Shown here piece after piece: positions 49,409-62,749 of a DNA stretch of 64,000 nucleotides; the first letter of the stretch is position 1; each line of letters opens with the position of its first letter. A program made the position numbers and the translations under genes. The DNA is from Pegea sp. RAD2-039 (lineage: Eukaryota; Chordata; Thaliacea; Salpida; Salpidae): NCBI GenBank assembly GCA_034620365.1, contig JAQGEQ010000109.1, positions 1-64,000 on the forward strand. Direction: 5' to 3'. The notes under the pieces were generated by a model. That model was given only the letters and a program-made list of their open reading frames with translations. It had not been told where the DNA came from and ran no database searches.

Positions 49409-50374
49409 ATGGATAATTATAAGCCTTCTCTCAATAATCTCCAAAGTTGGAGCTTTAATGTTTTTGACATTAACCCAGAAGATGACGTGCTCGAAAGTGT
49501 TGCACTAAAGATTCTTCAAGAATTCAAGATTTTAATGATTCTAAAATGTAATCTGGAAATATTAATAAACTGGATAAAAGGTATTGGTAGACGATACCGA
49601 AAGAACCCATACCACTGCGTGGCTCACGCGGCTGATGTTCTGCAATCAGCTGCATGCTTGTTGCGAAACCTTCACGTTAGAGCAAGACTCAGTGATGAAG
49701 ACTGCGTGGCTGTATTGATTGCAGCCATCATTCATGACGTCGATCATCCAGGGAAAACTAATGCGTTCATCATAAATACTAAGCACAAGCTATCAACAAA
49801 ATACACTGATTCATGGCTGGAGCACCACCACGTTGAAGTTGCGTTCTCGTTCACCGAAAGCTCCCGACGTTATGATATTTTTGCTAATTACAGCAAAAAA
49901 GATCAAATGAAGACAACAATAAAGGATATCGTGATGGCAACCGACATGAAGTATCACAAATTACACATGTTGAACTTCAAATCAATTAGTAAGGAAACAT
50001 TTACTAGTTATACAAGAATGGAAAAAGCCTTGGAAACGATTTACATACAACGAATGATAATAAAGATCGCAGATATTTCAAACGTTGCAAAGCCGAGAAA
50101 AATTTCGCTTCGGTGGGCAAAACTAATCCGAGATGAAAATGGCCAACAATGTATCGAAGAAGAAAATCTCTCTGTTCCGGTTTCAATGCCTGTGTTTGCT
50201 CCGGAAAGTTATAACTTCAAGGCCTGCCAAATAGGTTTTATTGAGTGCTTAGCCATGGAGGCTTTTGAAAGCTTCCATGAGTTATTCCCCATTCAGCATA
50301 TTGTTGATCAGTTGTACAAAAATGTTAGTCAGCTAAAAAACGGTAGCTTTGACGAAGATCTTATGCTGACATAA
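49409..50374 (+). CDS. PDE8-like cyclic-nucleotide phosphodiesterase catalytic domain, intronless
   Basis: A 321-residue single-exon frame hydrolysing cAMP if the family call holds. It carries the class I PDE signature: YHCVAHAADV (proton-donor His69, metal ligand His73), IIHDVDHPG (His109, Asp110), IKIADISN (Asp222) and the purine-clamp Gln274 in ACQIGFIE, all present. SWSFNVFDI at the start and EHHHVEVAF in the middle resemble PDE8. PDE8 proteins carry N-terminal receiver-like and PAS regions, absent here, and normally have many introns. The frame is intact over 966 bases, so it is probably expressed or very recently so. A retrocopy of a PDE8 transcript, or a long catalytic exon of a larger gene, are both possible. 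ATG context ACTATGG is acceptable. Confidence 0.85.
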   Translation: MDNYKPSLNNLQSWSFNVFDINPEDDVLESVALKILQEFKILMILKCNLEILINWIKGIGRRYRKNPYHCVAHAADVLQSAACLLRNLHVRARLSDEDCVAVLIAAIIHDVDHPGKTNAFIINTKHKLSTKYTDSWLEHHHVEVAFSFTESSRRYDIFANYSKKDQMKTTIKDIVMATDMKYHKLHMLNFKSISKETFTSYTRMEKALETIYIQRMIIKIADISNVAKPRKISLRWAKLIRDENGQQCIEEENLSVPVSMPVFAPESYNFKACQIGFIECLAMEAFESFHELFPIQHIVDQLYKNVSQLKNGSFDEDLMLT

Positions 50375-53300
50375 ACTGTCTGTTTAATTATGCATGCTGA
50401 AAAATTTATTTGTTATGTATGTTAAAAAAAAATGTGTTTGGTAATTTGTTCTATGTTATGGTTTGGCATTAAAATTGTCAAACCTTTTTTATGTTCTCTT
50501 GAATCATTTCGAGTTTCTAAGAAGATTCTACAGTTTCTTTAAAAACTCATATATTGCAATTTGTTGTAACAAAGGAGTTAACACATTTAAAGAATTAATA
50601 AAACGGAAAGAGAATCTTTTATTTGTTTACCATGTCATTTAAACTTTGAAATTGTTACGAAATTAATAAACTGTTTTTCTAGAAAATTTAAAAGCACTGA
50701 TAAAACAACTTTTAACCTAATTTAAAAAGAATAACATTCTTAGCCTTTAGTTCTATAGTTTTCTATAACTTCGATGTATCTACATCTTTAACTGGTTTTT
50801 ATGACGATTCTCTTTTCTTTCTTAATAATTCTCATATCTACGTTTTTGCGTGAAAATAGAATGTTTGACTCTCAAAGATTTGTTTTGTTTTTTTATTAGT
50901 TATTTTGGAAAATAAGAGAATACTTCAAACATTACATTAAGTTTTTAATGAGCTTATTACAAAACATTTAATTTAGGATGTTTGCTAATACTAAATAATC
51001 TGATTAACAGTTTCGTTGGTTAAAGTTATTCAAAAGGTTTATAGAAACCAAATATGAGAAATAGAAAGTGTTACTTTGTACGGTTTAATTATAAACTGTC
51101 TGATTTTAAGTCATTATTTTTTTTCTTCTAAAAATGATTAAACTATAACGAAGTAGTAGTTCATAGATTTTATCTTTCTTAGCTTGGTTCAATAAATATT
51201 AATGACAGCTAGCCCGGGGGTTAAAATTTTGAAAATTTAGCTTGCCTAACTTTTTGAAACCTTATCAAGATATCATCTTCCTGTTTCAAATCAATTGAAA
51301 CTTTCGATCTTTGTTCAAAACAATTTATCATTTAATCCAACTTCTAAAACGTTTGTCAAAAGACATAACTACATTAGAAATTTTTTTAACTCTTTCTAAA
51401 ACTTTTTAAATGAAGTTCTGTAAATATTTTTCTGTTGAAAATCTTTTTCACGTTTATTTTTTGATTTCAGAAAACTCATATTCAGTTGTTGGATTGCAAA
51501 TTTGTTAAGTTCACAACTCATGCCATTGTTTAAAAGTCATAAATGAGTTTATAGTAATTCAAAATTGACTAAGATTGATGAATAGAGACAACCTATACTT
51601 TCAAAAATTGTTTATTTTCTGTTTGTTATATAGAGCGTCGCAATAAAAATTCTTCTTTATATGTGTTTAAATTTTCACATTTATTATATGATTATTGATA
51701 AAAACAGAAAAAATTATGTGCAACACAAGACAGTGAAAATTTATTGTTATCTTTTTAAAAATAACTTTTCAGGTTATTATTGTTGTTTCAGTACACTAGC
51801 TTTTGAGTCACCATTATAAACAAAATTTTGTTGACTTATCATTTAAAATCTTTTTAATTATAAATCTACTCCATAAAGTACTTTCGTTAAATGCTTTAAT
51901 TTAAATTCTTTTAATCTTAACGAAAAAATAACCTCTGGTTATAACCAACAAAAGACACTTGAACGCTTGAATGCTAAAGATTACAACTTTTACTCATGAT
52001 TTTTTAAGGCCATTGTGTTTATATGTAAACTTAAATACTTTTGCCTCATAACAATTTGAAAAGTTTGTTTATACTTTATATTTTTAGTTTCTTATAGTTA
52101 TAGTGTGTAGTGTTTGCTTTAAGAGACTTCTTTCTTGCAGTCATGAATTTATATATTTGAAATAAATGTTTAGAAATGTTGCGTTTGATAATTGGCTTTT
52201 GATTTTTATATTCTTATGCTTTAACTAAGCATACTAATTATGTCTGTTCAAATAAAGTGTACTTAAAAAATACATATCTGCGTTTTCTTAATAAAGCAAA
52301 TTCTATTATCAAAGTTTAGCCAAAGATAAAAGTCAAGATAATCTACTGTTAAAAGTTATTAAAAGCAAATTTTCATCTGTTAATATCAAGTAGAAATAAT
52401 ATTTTAAAATTAACCAAATATTAATTTTAACTGATTAACGATAAGAAAGATATGTTGTATCGAGATGTATCACCAATAGAATCACAAAATGAAATTGCTT
52501 TTAATGATCAATTTTTTTATCAGATATGTATCTGATTTAAACTTTATTTTATCTTAATAGAACTCAAATAAATAATCTTCATTTCATTTACTAAAGTTAA
52601 CTTTCTACAACATAACTCAGTCTGTAAGTTAAAAATCAGACTTTAGTTAGGTTTGTGAATTTTATAAAAAAAAAGAGTAAACAAAAAAGCAATCAGTAGT
52701 TTGGCCAATATTAATTTTTAGAAGTAAGTATGCATCACATACAATTGTCTTATTTCAATCAAACCCAATTCAAAAGTCTTATTTAGTAAATAAACATTTA
52801 TTAAGAACTAACTTGAAAATTTCATTCTACGTCAAAATGATTTGAAATTTATTTACTTTTAAAACATCTTGAAACAGTTTGATAAATTATAGAAGTTATT
52901 TAAGTCACTAGGCAGCTATGAAAACAAAGAATCAGCTCTACGAGTTTTCTGCTGGGTAGTATCATTATGGATCAAAGTAGACTCTGTCTGATATAAATCT
53001 TTGAATAACTTGGGGCAGAATTATCTGTCTTTCAATTGAAAGTTTCAATTTTTTTTATTGAACAGGCTGAAAATGGAAAAATAAAAAAATAACTTCAAGA
53101 CTGTTACCCGAAAAATCTCTTATATTTTGTTTAAAAACATCTATAAGTTTATCATGACAATGAAAAATAACATAAAAACTTGAAAGTTTAATAAGCATCA
53201 AACTTTTTATTGATATAAAGTTAACAAAATACTATAGAAATTGTCCTAAGCAAAGTATAAAATATTTTCTGCGTTGGAATATTTTTGAATTATTTATAAT

Positions 53301-53815
53301 CGTCTAAAATTTGAAGTTCGATATTTATTTGTTTAATGAAAATTTCATATTTAGTTTTTTTCTGTTCTTTTGTCTGAAAACAAAGTTAATATATTTTTTT
53401 TCTAGTTTTTACCAGTTATATAATGCTAATTAAGCGTTAGGATTTGATTTTAATTGTGTTTCTAACTACTGTTATTTCTGTTAAAACTTACTTCACCAAA
53501 ACTAACTAGCATTGAAGTTGTAACATTTCATCTCATCACTAGTAACCAACATCGCTTACATACCATATATTTTCCAAAATATAGATAAATCTTTGAGAGT
53601 GATAAAATCTGTAATTTCCAATGATCAACTGATATACCAACTCCGATGACGTACATTTTTGAATAATAATGAAATCTCTAAAGATAAGAAACAGCGCCAA
53701 GAATAATTATGATGTAAGATAGAGGATAAATCATAATGATCAAATTGTTGATACTGTGGCAAAACTCCACTCTCTAAACCAAAAACAAAAAACAAAAAAA
53801 AACACAGTAATACGG
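50375..53815. other. Gene-free AT-rich stretch downstream of the PDE8-like gene
   Basis: AATTAATAAAACGG near 50597 is a possible distal poly(A) signal. Otherwise I see no exon, tandem array or copy of other segments. Confidence 0.55.
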
Positions 53816-53819
53816 CAAG

Positions 53820-54110
53820 CGGCGCAGTTGTTAGCTTTTTTTAGAAAGCAAAAGATGTAACACATGACATTTCAGTAGTACTCAAAGCATATAATAGTGA
53901 ACAATTACATGGAATGTTGAAGAAAGGTAAAAAGAATGACAGCTTAGAAATGATAATGCTGGCAATTTTATAACGGTTTAAATTCTGCTATAACAACATA
54001 AGTGATTCTGACATGACAATATCTGATGGCAGCTGGTTCCAGAAAATTGGTCTGATTAACTTACCAGGTGATGTAGATTTATCAAGATGTAATCTGAGTT
54101 GATATTACTT
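53820..54110 (-). mobile_element. CR1-like LINE 3' fragment
   Basis: It matches the minus-strand LINE near 33900-34100 (ACATGACATTTCAGTAGTACTC, AGTGAACAATTACATGGAATG, TCTGATGGCAGCTGG). It is a short 3' remnant. Confidence 0.75.
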
Positions 54111-55369
54111 GAGGGAATGACTAATGAAATTTATCGACTTCTTAAAAAGTTATTTTCTTTTCACATCTGCTAATTTTATTGAAAAACAGAAAATATACTG
54201 AGAATGGTCAAGTAATTTAAGTTGTTAATACAATTTATTTACAAAATAAACTAATCAACGAAGTACTATTTTTCCCTAATATGGACATTTAGTGTAGAAA
54301 AAGCCACTAAAAAAAGTTATTTAGTCGAATTTTATTTACATTCAGAAAGTATAATTATTTTAAGATGATCTAACGTTTACCAATGCATTTTGAACATGTT
54401 TGAAAACAATTAAGTTTTATTACTTTCATTTGCGGTGTTAAAAATTAGATTTCATTAAAATGGAAAATGCCGCTGAAGTTGAAATCATTTATTTGTTAAA
54501 TGCTCTTCTGCCACCTACCGGAGTAGATCAACTTCTATAAGTAATTTCAATAAAAGTTGAGACAGTTTTGCAAATTTGAAATTTTGATAGAAATTTAGAA
54601 TAACAATTGTGTAGGTAATTACAAAATTGTTTTTTTGTTAATTAATTATAACTATATTCCTTACAAGAATTTATTCTAAAAAATTGATGAAAAACAACTT
54701 GACAAAGATTAGTTCAAGAAAATCAAAATTTTCTCAGTAAAAATGCTTTACATCTTTATAACATTAGAAATAATTAATTTAGAAATCCGGTCATCAACAA
54801 AATCTTTTTGTTTCTTTGCAGGATGTTGACTTTATGAAAAGTGAAAAAAAATGTTCATTTCGCTGCTTCTAGAAGCTTCTAGTTATCAAACGGTTCCTTA
54901 GATGCAACCTATACCACTAACAGCTAGAACCCATATTAGAAGTTAAGCGACTTATCTAGTAGCTGTAGATCAGTTTTCTGATCTTTTATATCTAAATCTG
55001 ATTTATAATCTTTGAAATGAATTAAAATATCAATAATATCTTTTATAATGATTTTTATAAAAATCTTTTAAGCTTGCAGTCAAATTACATTGATCAAGAT
55101 CTTGTAGAAGGTGCATTACGTCACTAGTTCGATGTTTCAAATGATTTATCAGTTTACAATAATGAAAGTAATCGATGAGCCTGGCCTCTATAGAAAGCTC
55201 TAGGTTTGTCTCTTTTATCTATCCTACTATTCAATCGAATTGTTTTATTTAACAGCCATCGGAATGAAATTGCTGTTATCGGTAACTTTTCGCTTGTTGT
55301 TCGAGGTGAAAGCAACTATGACACAAAAGAAAAGACTGTTGTTGAAACAGTTTTCGGGTAAAAATGTTT
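54111..55369. other. Gene-free stretch
   Basis: No recognisable exon. A CATTTTT-rich and AT-rich sequence with no shared repeat that I can see. Confidence 0.5.
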
Positions 55370-58300
55370 TATTTATTAAGTTTAAGTCCATTTGAAAACT
55401 TTTAATAGTAATTTTGTAAATAACAAACAATATATAATAACATTCTGAAAAATGTTGCTTCATCTCCTTGATGTAATTCTTTATTGTATTTAATTTGCTT
55501 ATTTAATAAATAAACTACTAAAATAATTAATCTTTTTTACAAAGTGTAATTGAATTAAAAATGGTATGGTTTTAAATGATTAAAAATTTAAATTAAAAAT
55601 TACACATTTCTTATCAGAGGTGTTTTATAAAAATTTTAACTTTTCTTCTAAAAATCTTTTATAAAAAATTAAACAAATGAAATCAAATCTTATTAAAAAA
55701 ATTAATGTAGATATCAATTAAATATTAATTAATTAGTTATTAATTACTTACATCAACGTAATAGCAAAAGAAATTACAGATATACTACATGGTTATTTTA
55801 GCAAAACAAAATTGATTTAAACACTTAATTGTAAATTACAATATATTAAATATTTATTTAAGAAAAAAACATCCTCAATTTTTTAATTCAATAAACGTTT
55901 AAAATTGAAAGTTAGAGAAATCATAATTATTTTAAAAAAATGAATATATAATAAATGTATAATATTCATATGTAAATAAAAATTGCTCGGAAAACCGCTT
56001 TTCTAGATAAATGGATATCTAGTATTTCTTTTTATAGTTTTTAATAATACTCTATTTTTACATAAAGTGTGTTGTTTACACATGAATTTTTTCATTATTA
56101 TGAAAAATAAAAAAATCTAATTATTCCAATAATTAAATTTTAAAAATAACTTTATTTAAAAATAATGAACAATTTTTTTGAATATAGTCACGCCATTTGG
56201 CGATAAAGAAACTTTTTGTAAACTAAAAGTTGTTATCCAACATGTAGAAAAGTATGTTGGAATCACAATCTCTCGAAGATTATTCTATCTTCATAAAAAA
56301 CCTTAAAAGATTTTGAAAAACAATTAAAAAAATTGTTCAGTTCATTTTTTAAATCTTGTTAATGTTTCATCTCTCATTCTCTCAGAAATTTTTTCGCATT
56401 TTGTTCCTGTCATTACACTGCTAACTTAAGCGAACAGATAACTGAAAACAACTGAAGTAATGGAATCTGTTATTTTAAATGATTAAAAATTTAAATTAAA
56501 AAATGTCTATTTCTTACCAAAGATATTTCTTATCAACGGTAATTTATAAAATTTTAACTCTTCGTCAAAAAATCTTCTTTTTAAATTCAGACAAACGAAA
56601 TCATATCTTAGTTACAAAATTTCAGTAGTTATTAATTGAAGGTTATTATTTTTTACTTATTAATTAGTTATTAACTACTTACATAAATGTAATAGCAAAG
56701 AAATCACAGAAAAACTACATGTTTATTTTAGCAAAACGAAATTGAATAAAACACATAATTGTAAAATACAAATCATTACAATATACTAAATAGTTACTTA
56801 GTAATAAGAAATTCTCAATTTTTTATATCAATAAACGTTTAAAAATAAAAGTTAGACAATTCATAATTACTTTAAAAAAATGAACTTATAAATAAGAATT
56901 GCTCGGAAAACCGCTTTTATAGATAAATGGATATCTTGTATTTCTTTTTAATATTTTTAATAATAACTCTATTTTTACATATAATCTGTTATATTAACAA
57001 TAATATAATTATTATTATAAAAAATCAAAAATTCTAATTACTGTAATAGTTTATTTATTTTTTTTATATAACTGAAGAATTTATTTGGATTTGTGAAAAG
57101 GTATGTTAGCGAGAGATAATCTTTTCAGACTCTCTACTGTGAGTTATTCTATTAAATACCAAAAATTTTCTTTTAAAATGATTGTTTAGCCACTAATGAT
57201 ACTTTTTCTGTTGTTGATATAGATAATGAGAGATGTAATGATTGAAAATTGCGTTAAAAGCTCCTGGTTGAGACATAAGGTAGGATGTACCTGGTTAGAG
57301 TAAAAAATCTAAAAAATTTTTATTAAGAAACTTCTTATATGAAAAATTGAAGTTTTAGGTTTAATAACAAACAATATATCACAGCTTTCGGATAAATGTT
57401 GCTTCATCTCTTTAATGTAAATCTTTATTGTATTTAATTTGTTTAATTAATAAATAAACTACTAAAATAATTAATCTTTTTCACAAAGTGCAATTGAATT
57501 AAAAATGGTATGGTTTTAAATGATTAAAAATTTAAATTAAAAATTAAACATTTCTTATCAGAGGTGTTTTATAAAATTTTAACTTTTCTTCTAAAAATGT
57601 TTTATAAAAAATTAGACAAATGAAATCAAATCTTATTTAAAAAATTAATGTAGATATCAATTAAAGATTAATTAATTACTTATTAATTACTTACATCAAC
57701 GTAATAGCAAAAGAAATTACAGATATACTACGTGGTTAATTTAGCAAAACAAAATTGAATAAAACACGTAATTGTAAATTACAATCTATTAAATATTTAT
57801 TTAAGAAAAAAAATTCCTCAATTTTTTAATTAAATAAACGTTTAAAATTGAAAGTTAGAGAAATCATAATTATTTAAAAAAAATGAATATATAATAAATG
57901 TATAATATTCATATGTAAATAAAAATTGATCGGAAAACCGCTTTTCTAGATAAATGGATATCTTGTATTTCTTTTCATAGTTATTAATAATACTCTATAG
58001 TTACATATAATGTGTTATTTACACATTAATTTATTTATTATTATAAAAAATAGAAAAAATTAATTATTGGAATAATTTAATTTAATTTTTAAAATAACTG
58101 AATGATTTTTTTGAATATAGTCACGCCATTTGGCGTTAAAGAAATTTTCTGTGAAATAAAAGTATTTTTTTTTCATGTAGAAAGGTATGTTAGATTCATC
58201 TCGAAGTTTATTCTATCTTCATAAAAAACCTTAAAAGATTTTTAAAAACAATTAGAAAAATTGTTCAGTTCATTTCTTAAAACAAATTGTTCGATTTATT

Positions 58301-58400
58301 TTTTAAGTCTGGTTATTGTGTCGTTTTTCGGTCTCTTAGAAATTTTATCCCATTTTTTTCCTGTCATTACTCAGAAAACTTAATCAAACAGATAACTGCT
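55370..58400 (+). repeat. Dispersed repeat R2, three head-to-tail copies
   Basis: Copies at about 55420-56450, 56460-57110 and 57360-58400 share AAATGGTATGGTTTTAAATG, TTATCAGAGGTGTTTTATAAA, CGGAAAACCGCTTTTCTAGAT and TCACGCCATTTGGCG. The middle copy is shorter and more diverged. R2 shares its second half (GAAAACCGCTTTT, ACGCCATxT) with R1, so the two are related families. Confidence 0.82.
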
Positions 58401-58404
58401 ATAA

Positions 58405-58490
58405 CTGTAGTGATGGAAGCTGGTCTGTAGTTAAGTGAAGTGTTTCTTCGACCCTTTTTATTGATAGAAGTAATGATAGGTTTCAGAAAT
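58405..58490 (-). mobile_element. Short CR1-like LINE fragment
   Basis: GCTGGTCTGTAGTTAAGTGA...GTGTTTCTTCGACCC resembles the minus-strand reverse-transcriptase segment near 34655-34695. Confidence 0.6.
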
Positions 58491-60300
58491 GTTAACTAAT
58501 ATAAATACTAAAACAATTATCCTAAAACTGATTTCACAAATTTGATCAAAGAAAAATAAACAAAAATTATATCAATTTGTTTGTTAAAATATTTAATGAG
58601 ATACTTCTCTGATATCTAATAAAATAAATCAAAAGTCCTATAAAAAGATTAATTTTAAATGATAACAAGTTTAGTTTTAGGTTTTAGTATGATAACACAT
58701 GATTAAAAATTTGATACAAAATACTTTAAAAATTTCGAATGTCAAGAAAGTTAATTTAAAAACATAAATAAATTTGTGAATGGAAATGATCTCTACCTTC
58801 TCTTCAAGCAAACTAATCAATTGCTCTTAACTGAGTCCTGACATTCAAATTAAACAACGAGTTCAGTAATACGTCCCCCTGGGTATGATGTCGTTGATCA
58901 CAAAGGCACAAGAGTAGGTGGTATCTGAGTACTTTATAATAATAAACTAAAAGTTAAGCAGTTAGATATCAAGTCAGATTATTTCCAATTTTCCTGAAAC
59001 TAGTTTTGAAACTATTTATGTTGATCTCTTTAACTTTTTATCTAAAGAAAAGTTTAGTAGTATTAATATCCCTTCTTTAACGTTTCACAGTAGACCAATG
59101 TTGAACTAACCTACAAAGTTATCTGTAAGTCTTCTAAACTTGTCTAGTCCTTGATAAATATAAGTTGAAAAGTTGTCATAGCTGGTCAAAAAAATGCTTT
59201 TAGTGACTTTATTCACATCTATCAATTTTAAACTTTGATATTTGCCTTTAATGGTTTCCACGTCAGGTTAACTTGTTGTAATTGTTTTGAGAAAACAAAT
59301 TCAATTTGTTTGTATCATCTAAATATCAATTTGATGAAGTCAAGCAAAATGTTCTCGACAAAAACAGAGCCATGATCTTTGGAGATTCTTGGCTCTTATT
59401 GCAAGTCACATCAGGAAAATTGGTAACAAAATTTGGTCAACTATAAAATAACCTTGAATCACAATTTCTATTTAAGCTTTGCCAATTCTGCAGAAATAAA
59501 TGTGTTGACGCTTGAATCAGTTTTGGTGAAAGTAAGTGTTAATTGTTCCACATTTAATGCAGAACCATTTAAACCCAAATTATTTCAACTTGTTGATTTA
59601 AATTTTTGTAGGATTACACTAGAACAGACGAGATGAATTTAAAAGAGGTAATTATTACATTCTTTTGCGGGAAAGTATAATTTAAGGTTAAAAGATAATT
59701 TTGTAAAAACTCTTTTAAATTTACAAATCTGGAAATTTCCAAAAAAACTATTATTTTCTGGTTGAAAATAGAATATAAATTAGTTAAAAACAAATGTTTA
59801 AACATATAAATCTAGCTGGGAGATTGTTAGCTGGTAAAAGTCTTCAAGTGATGTACATCTGGTTTAATTCTTTTTTAAAGAGAAAATATATTTGTAACTT
59901 AAGTTTTTTTAATTAGATTGTGGTAGAACATACAAGAAAGACCAAGTGCTGTAAACAAGATCTTTATTCTTTACTCTTTTATTTTTAATCTTAGATTGTT
60001 AAAAAATGTTTTAGTTGTACAGAATTTGTTTATTATTTAAGAAAAAAAAATTGTAGTAAACTTAATGAACTTTGAATGCTGAACAGCTAGAAACAAAAGA
60101 CATCTGATTTGATGATTAAAATAAATCTCTATATTCTAACAAACTTTTATATATTTGTAAATTATCAAACAACTATAAGATGAAAATATTCATGTAAACA
60201 TTGATTTTATTCTAAATATTTTTGAAAATTTACACGACCTCAAAAGCAAGTCTATACTGAAAATAAACCTCACAGCAGTGTTTTAGTAAAATGTAATTAT
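58491..60300. other. Gene-free stretch
   Basis: A 67-codon open frame at 59433-59636 lacks features of a gene (no motif, atypical composition). Nothing else is seen. Confidence 0.5.
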
Positions 60301-60379
60301 TAAAATAGGAAATTTGCACATAGGCCAGGTACACTTGGTTGATAGCTGACTACAACTTGTTCAAAAAATTCATTTGATC

Positions 60380-62650
60380 ATGCAACTTCATTCCATTCGT
60401 CTGTTACTTTGTTGTAACATTCGACAATTTCAACATCAGGCTCACCTCCGGATACAATTCCTGAAACAATCAGCAAGCTCGTAACAATTATACAAATTAT
60501 TGTAAACATTATAGAAAATTTGATTAAAAAGTTTTTTAATTCCAAATATAAGAAAAATTTTACCAAAAACATAAATCTTCTTGAAGACAACAGCTTTTGG
60601 GCATGATCTTGTATACTTCATACATTCTACAAATTCCCAATTATCATTGAGGACATCGTATCATACAACAGACTTTAAATATTTTTCGTCATTTAAGCCA
60701 CCAATATAGTTGCGTAGCGTTACTGCATCTTTAATGATTTTAGAATTAGTTATCATCATCAGATCAAAACGTCATCGTGACGTCATCAGCAAGTACCTGG
60801 TGTACATCGAGGTGTCAACATCGATTGTGCAGAGCTCCATTCATCTTTTTGTGTGTCATATTTCTCACTAAAAGTAACTGAATGCATGAAATCATCAACC
60901 GCATAGAACATCCGGTTGAAGACAGCACGACTGATAAAGTAACGACTTCTAATTAGCGAAGCTTTTTCCATCCATTCATCAGTGGTCGGATCGTATCTGG
61001 TATAAAAATAATCGTTTTTGACAAATAAATTTTTAGTTGAAAATTTCATTTCATCACTCACTTCATCAATCTGTTTTTATTAGCTTCATTTACGTATAAT
61101 TCGTGATCAATTATTCCAATTCTCGGAAAAAGCAAGTTCTTGTTTAAACTTTTGCACTTCTTCTACTTATTTGAAATTGGGTCCTATTTACATATGTGAT
61201 GACGTCATATTTAGTTTGCATTGATGATGTAATCATTTGGTTCATGCTTCTAACCTTTCCAAGTAACCATTATTATTAAGCATATAAATGAAACCGTTCA
61301 TTACAACCGAACTTGATTGATCTGATGCACATGGAAGACATATCTTTGGAAGTTTAAAGCAAACATCGGTTTCAGACAAACGGAACTCTACACTTTTCAA
61401 TGATCTCTCATCGCGTCGATAACCTAGGAAAAGAACACCTGTGACGTCATAAGTCAGTTTTTGAAGTGAAAAAGATTTAATCAAATATTCTAACCCGCGG
61501 ATTATCAAGTTATCTTGGCTTGCTTTCAATTGGGATGTAAGCTTTTAGGTCTTCTATGACCTTGCTGAGATTTTCAAAACAAGTAGATTTAATTATTTCA
61601 CAATTTTCTAATTTCATAGAAACCAAATTTGGTTGTATCAAATGGCAACGTACCAAGAGAAATCACAATTTTCACAAATCTACAACTTTATAGTTTCTAT
61701 ATACTTTGGTTCTTAATTAACTTATTTAAGCAATGTTGTCTTGATATTAAATCATATTTGACCCACTCTAGAAGAGCATCGAATACTTGGGATTCACAAA
61801 CCACATGAAGCTGATTTTTAGAAATTATTTTAGTAATTTCTGAGTCTGTTTGTGATTTGAAATCTTCAGCTTGCGACATTTGGTAAATATCATGAGATCA
61901 ATCAAAATTTTTTCTTATTAAACAAGAAAAAAAGAAAATCAGTAGAAATAAGCAAGCAAGGAAATATTTCATAAATATTTAAGTTTGATGAAGTAGAACA
62001 AATCTTTCAATTTAATAAGCTTAAGCCAAGAAAATAATATTTCTCTATTTTCCTACTTCTATAAATTTTTCTCCAATAAATTTTTCCAGTTTAGTTGAAA
62101 GCTTCTTATATCTATAATTATTAGAAATGGTTACAAATTGAATGCAGTCAGAAATTTCTATTTTACTTTCAATGAAATTGTAATTGATAAAGTATAGTAA
62201 TGACAAGAAACATTAAAAGCACCTCATTTATAAAACTAGCTTACTTACTACATAACTTCTCTAAACCAATTATTTGATATATGGAATCTGCGATCATGAG
62301 TTTCTCAATATTCTAATCATTGATTAGTATTTCCTTTTTGTAAATATAATGTAGAAGATGCGAACATACATTTGGGTCTTCCTCATCTATGATAACTTCT
62401 CCAGAATGTACTTCTTTATATCCGCCATAATAAATTCAAATAATTTTTGTGTTCATATATTCAGTTATTTTACAACTAAAGTTGAATCTTGAATCTAACT
62501 CACCACGAAAAATTGCTTCAAAATAAGGTGAGGCAGCAGCTAATATTCGTTTGTGACAATTGTATCTTCTTTCCAAGTCTTCCAATTTTACTTTAATGGT
62601 AACATCACAAATAAAAGAATTTTCTGTAGAGTTATTTAGATTTAGACGAA
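60380..62650 (-). pseudogene. Kelch-like BTB-BACK-kelch gene, interrupted by a stop
   Basis: Read on the minus strand. BTB exon from about 62640: ICDVTIKVKLEDLERRYNCH, KRILAAASPYFEAIFRG. Then GGYKEVHSGEVIIDEEDPNV, LLHYIYKKEILIND, a TAG at 62313-62315, then NIEKLMIADSIYQIIGLEKL. BACK segment at 61879-61720: SKNQLHVVCESQVFDALLEW. Kelch part: VTGVLFLGYRRDERSL (61500-61250), YDPTTDEWMEKASLIRSRYF and EKYDTQKDEWSSAQSMLTPR (61010-60800), CYNKVTDEWNEVA (60420-60380). Such proteins are substrate adaptors for cullin-3 ubiquitin ligases. Donor and acceptor sites persist, but the BTB stop, missing Gly-Gly pairs in the kelch blades and a poor boundary before the BACK exon indicate decay, or an unrecognised exon structure. 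Confidence 0.75.
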
Positions 62651-62749
62651 ATTAGTATAATTATTTACTTCCAAAAATTCATCTATAAAAAAACCAAAAG
62701 TATAATTTATATTGATATCAAAATTTTTGTAAAGATAATCAAAATAAAT

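Noticed and set aside
59433-59636. 67-codon frame as a small gene
   Set aside because: The length is unremarkable for random sequence, with no motif or splice context.
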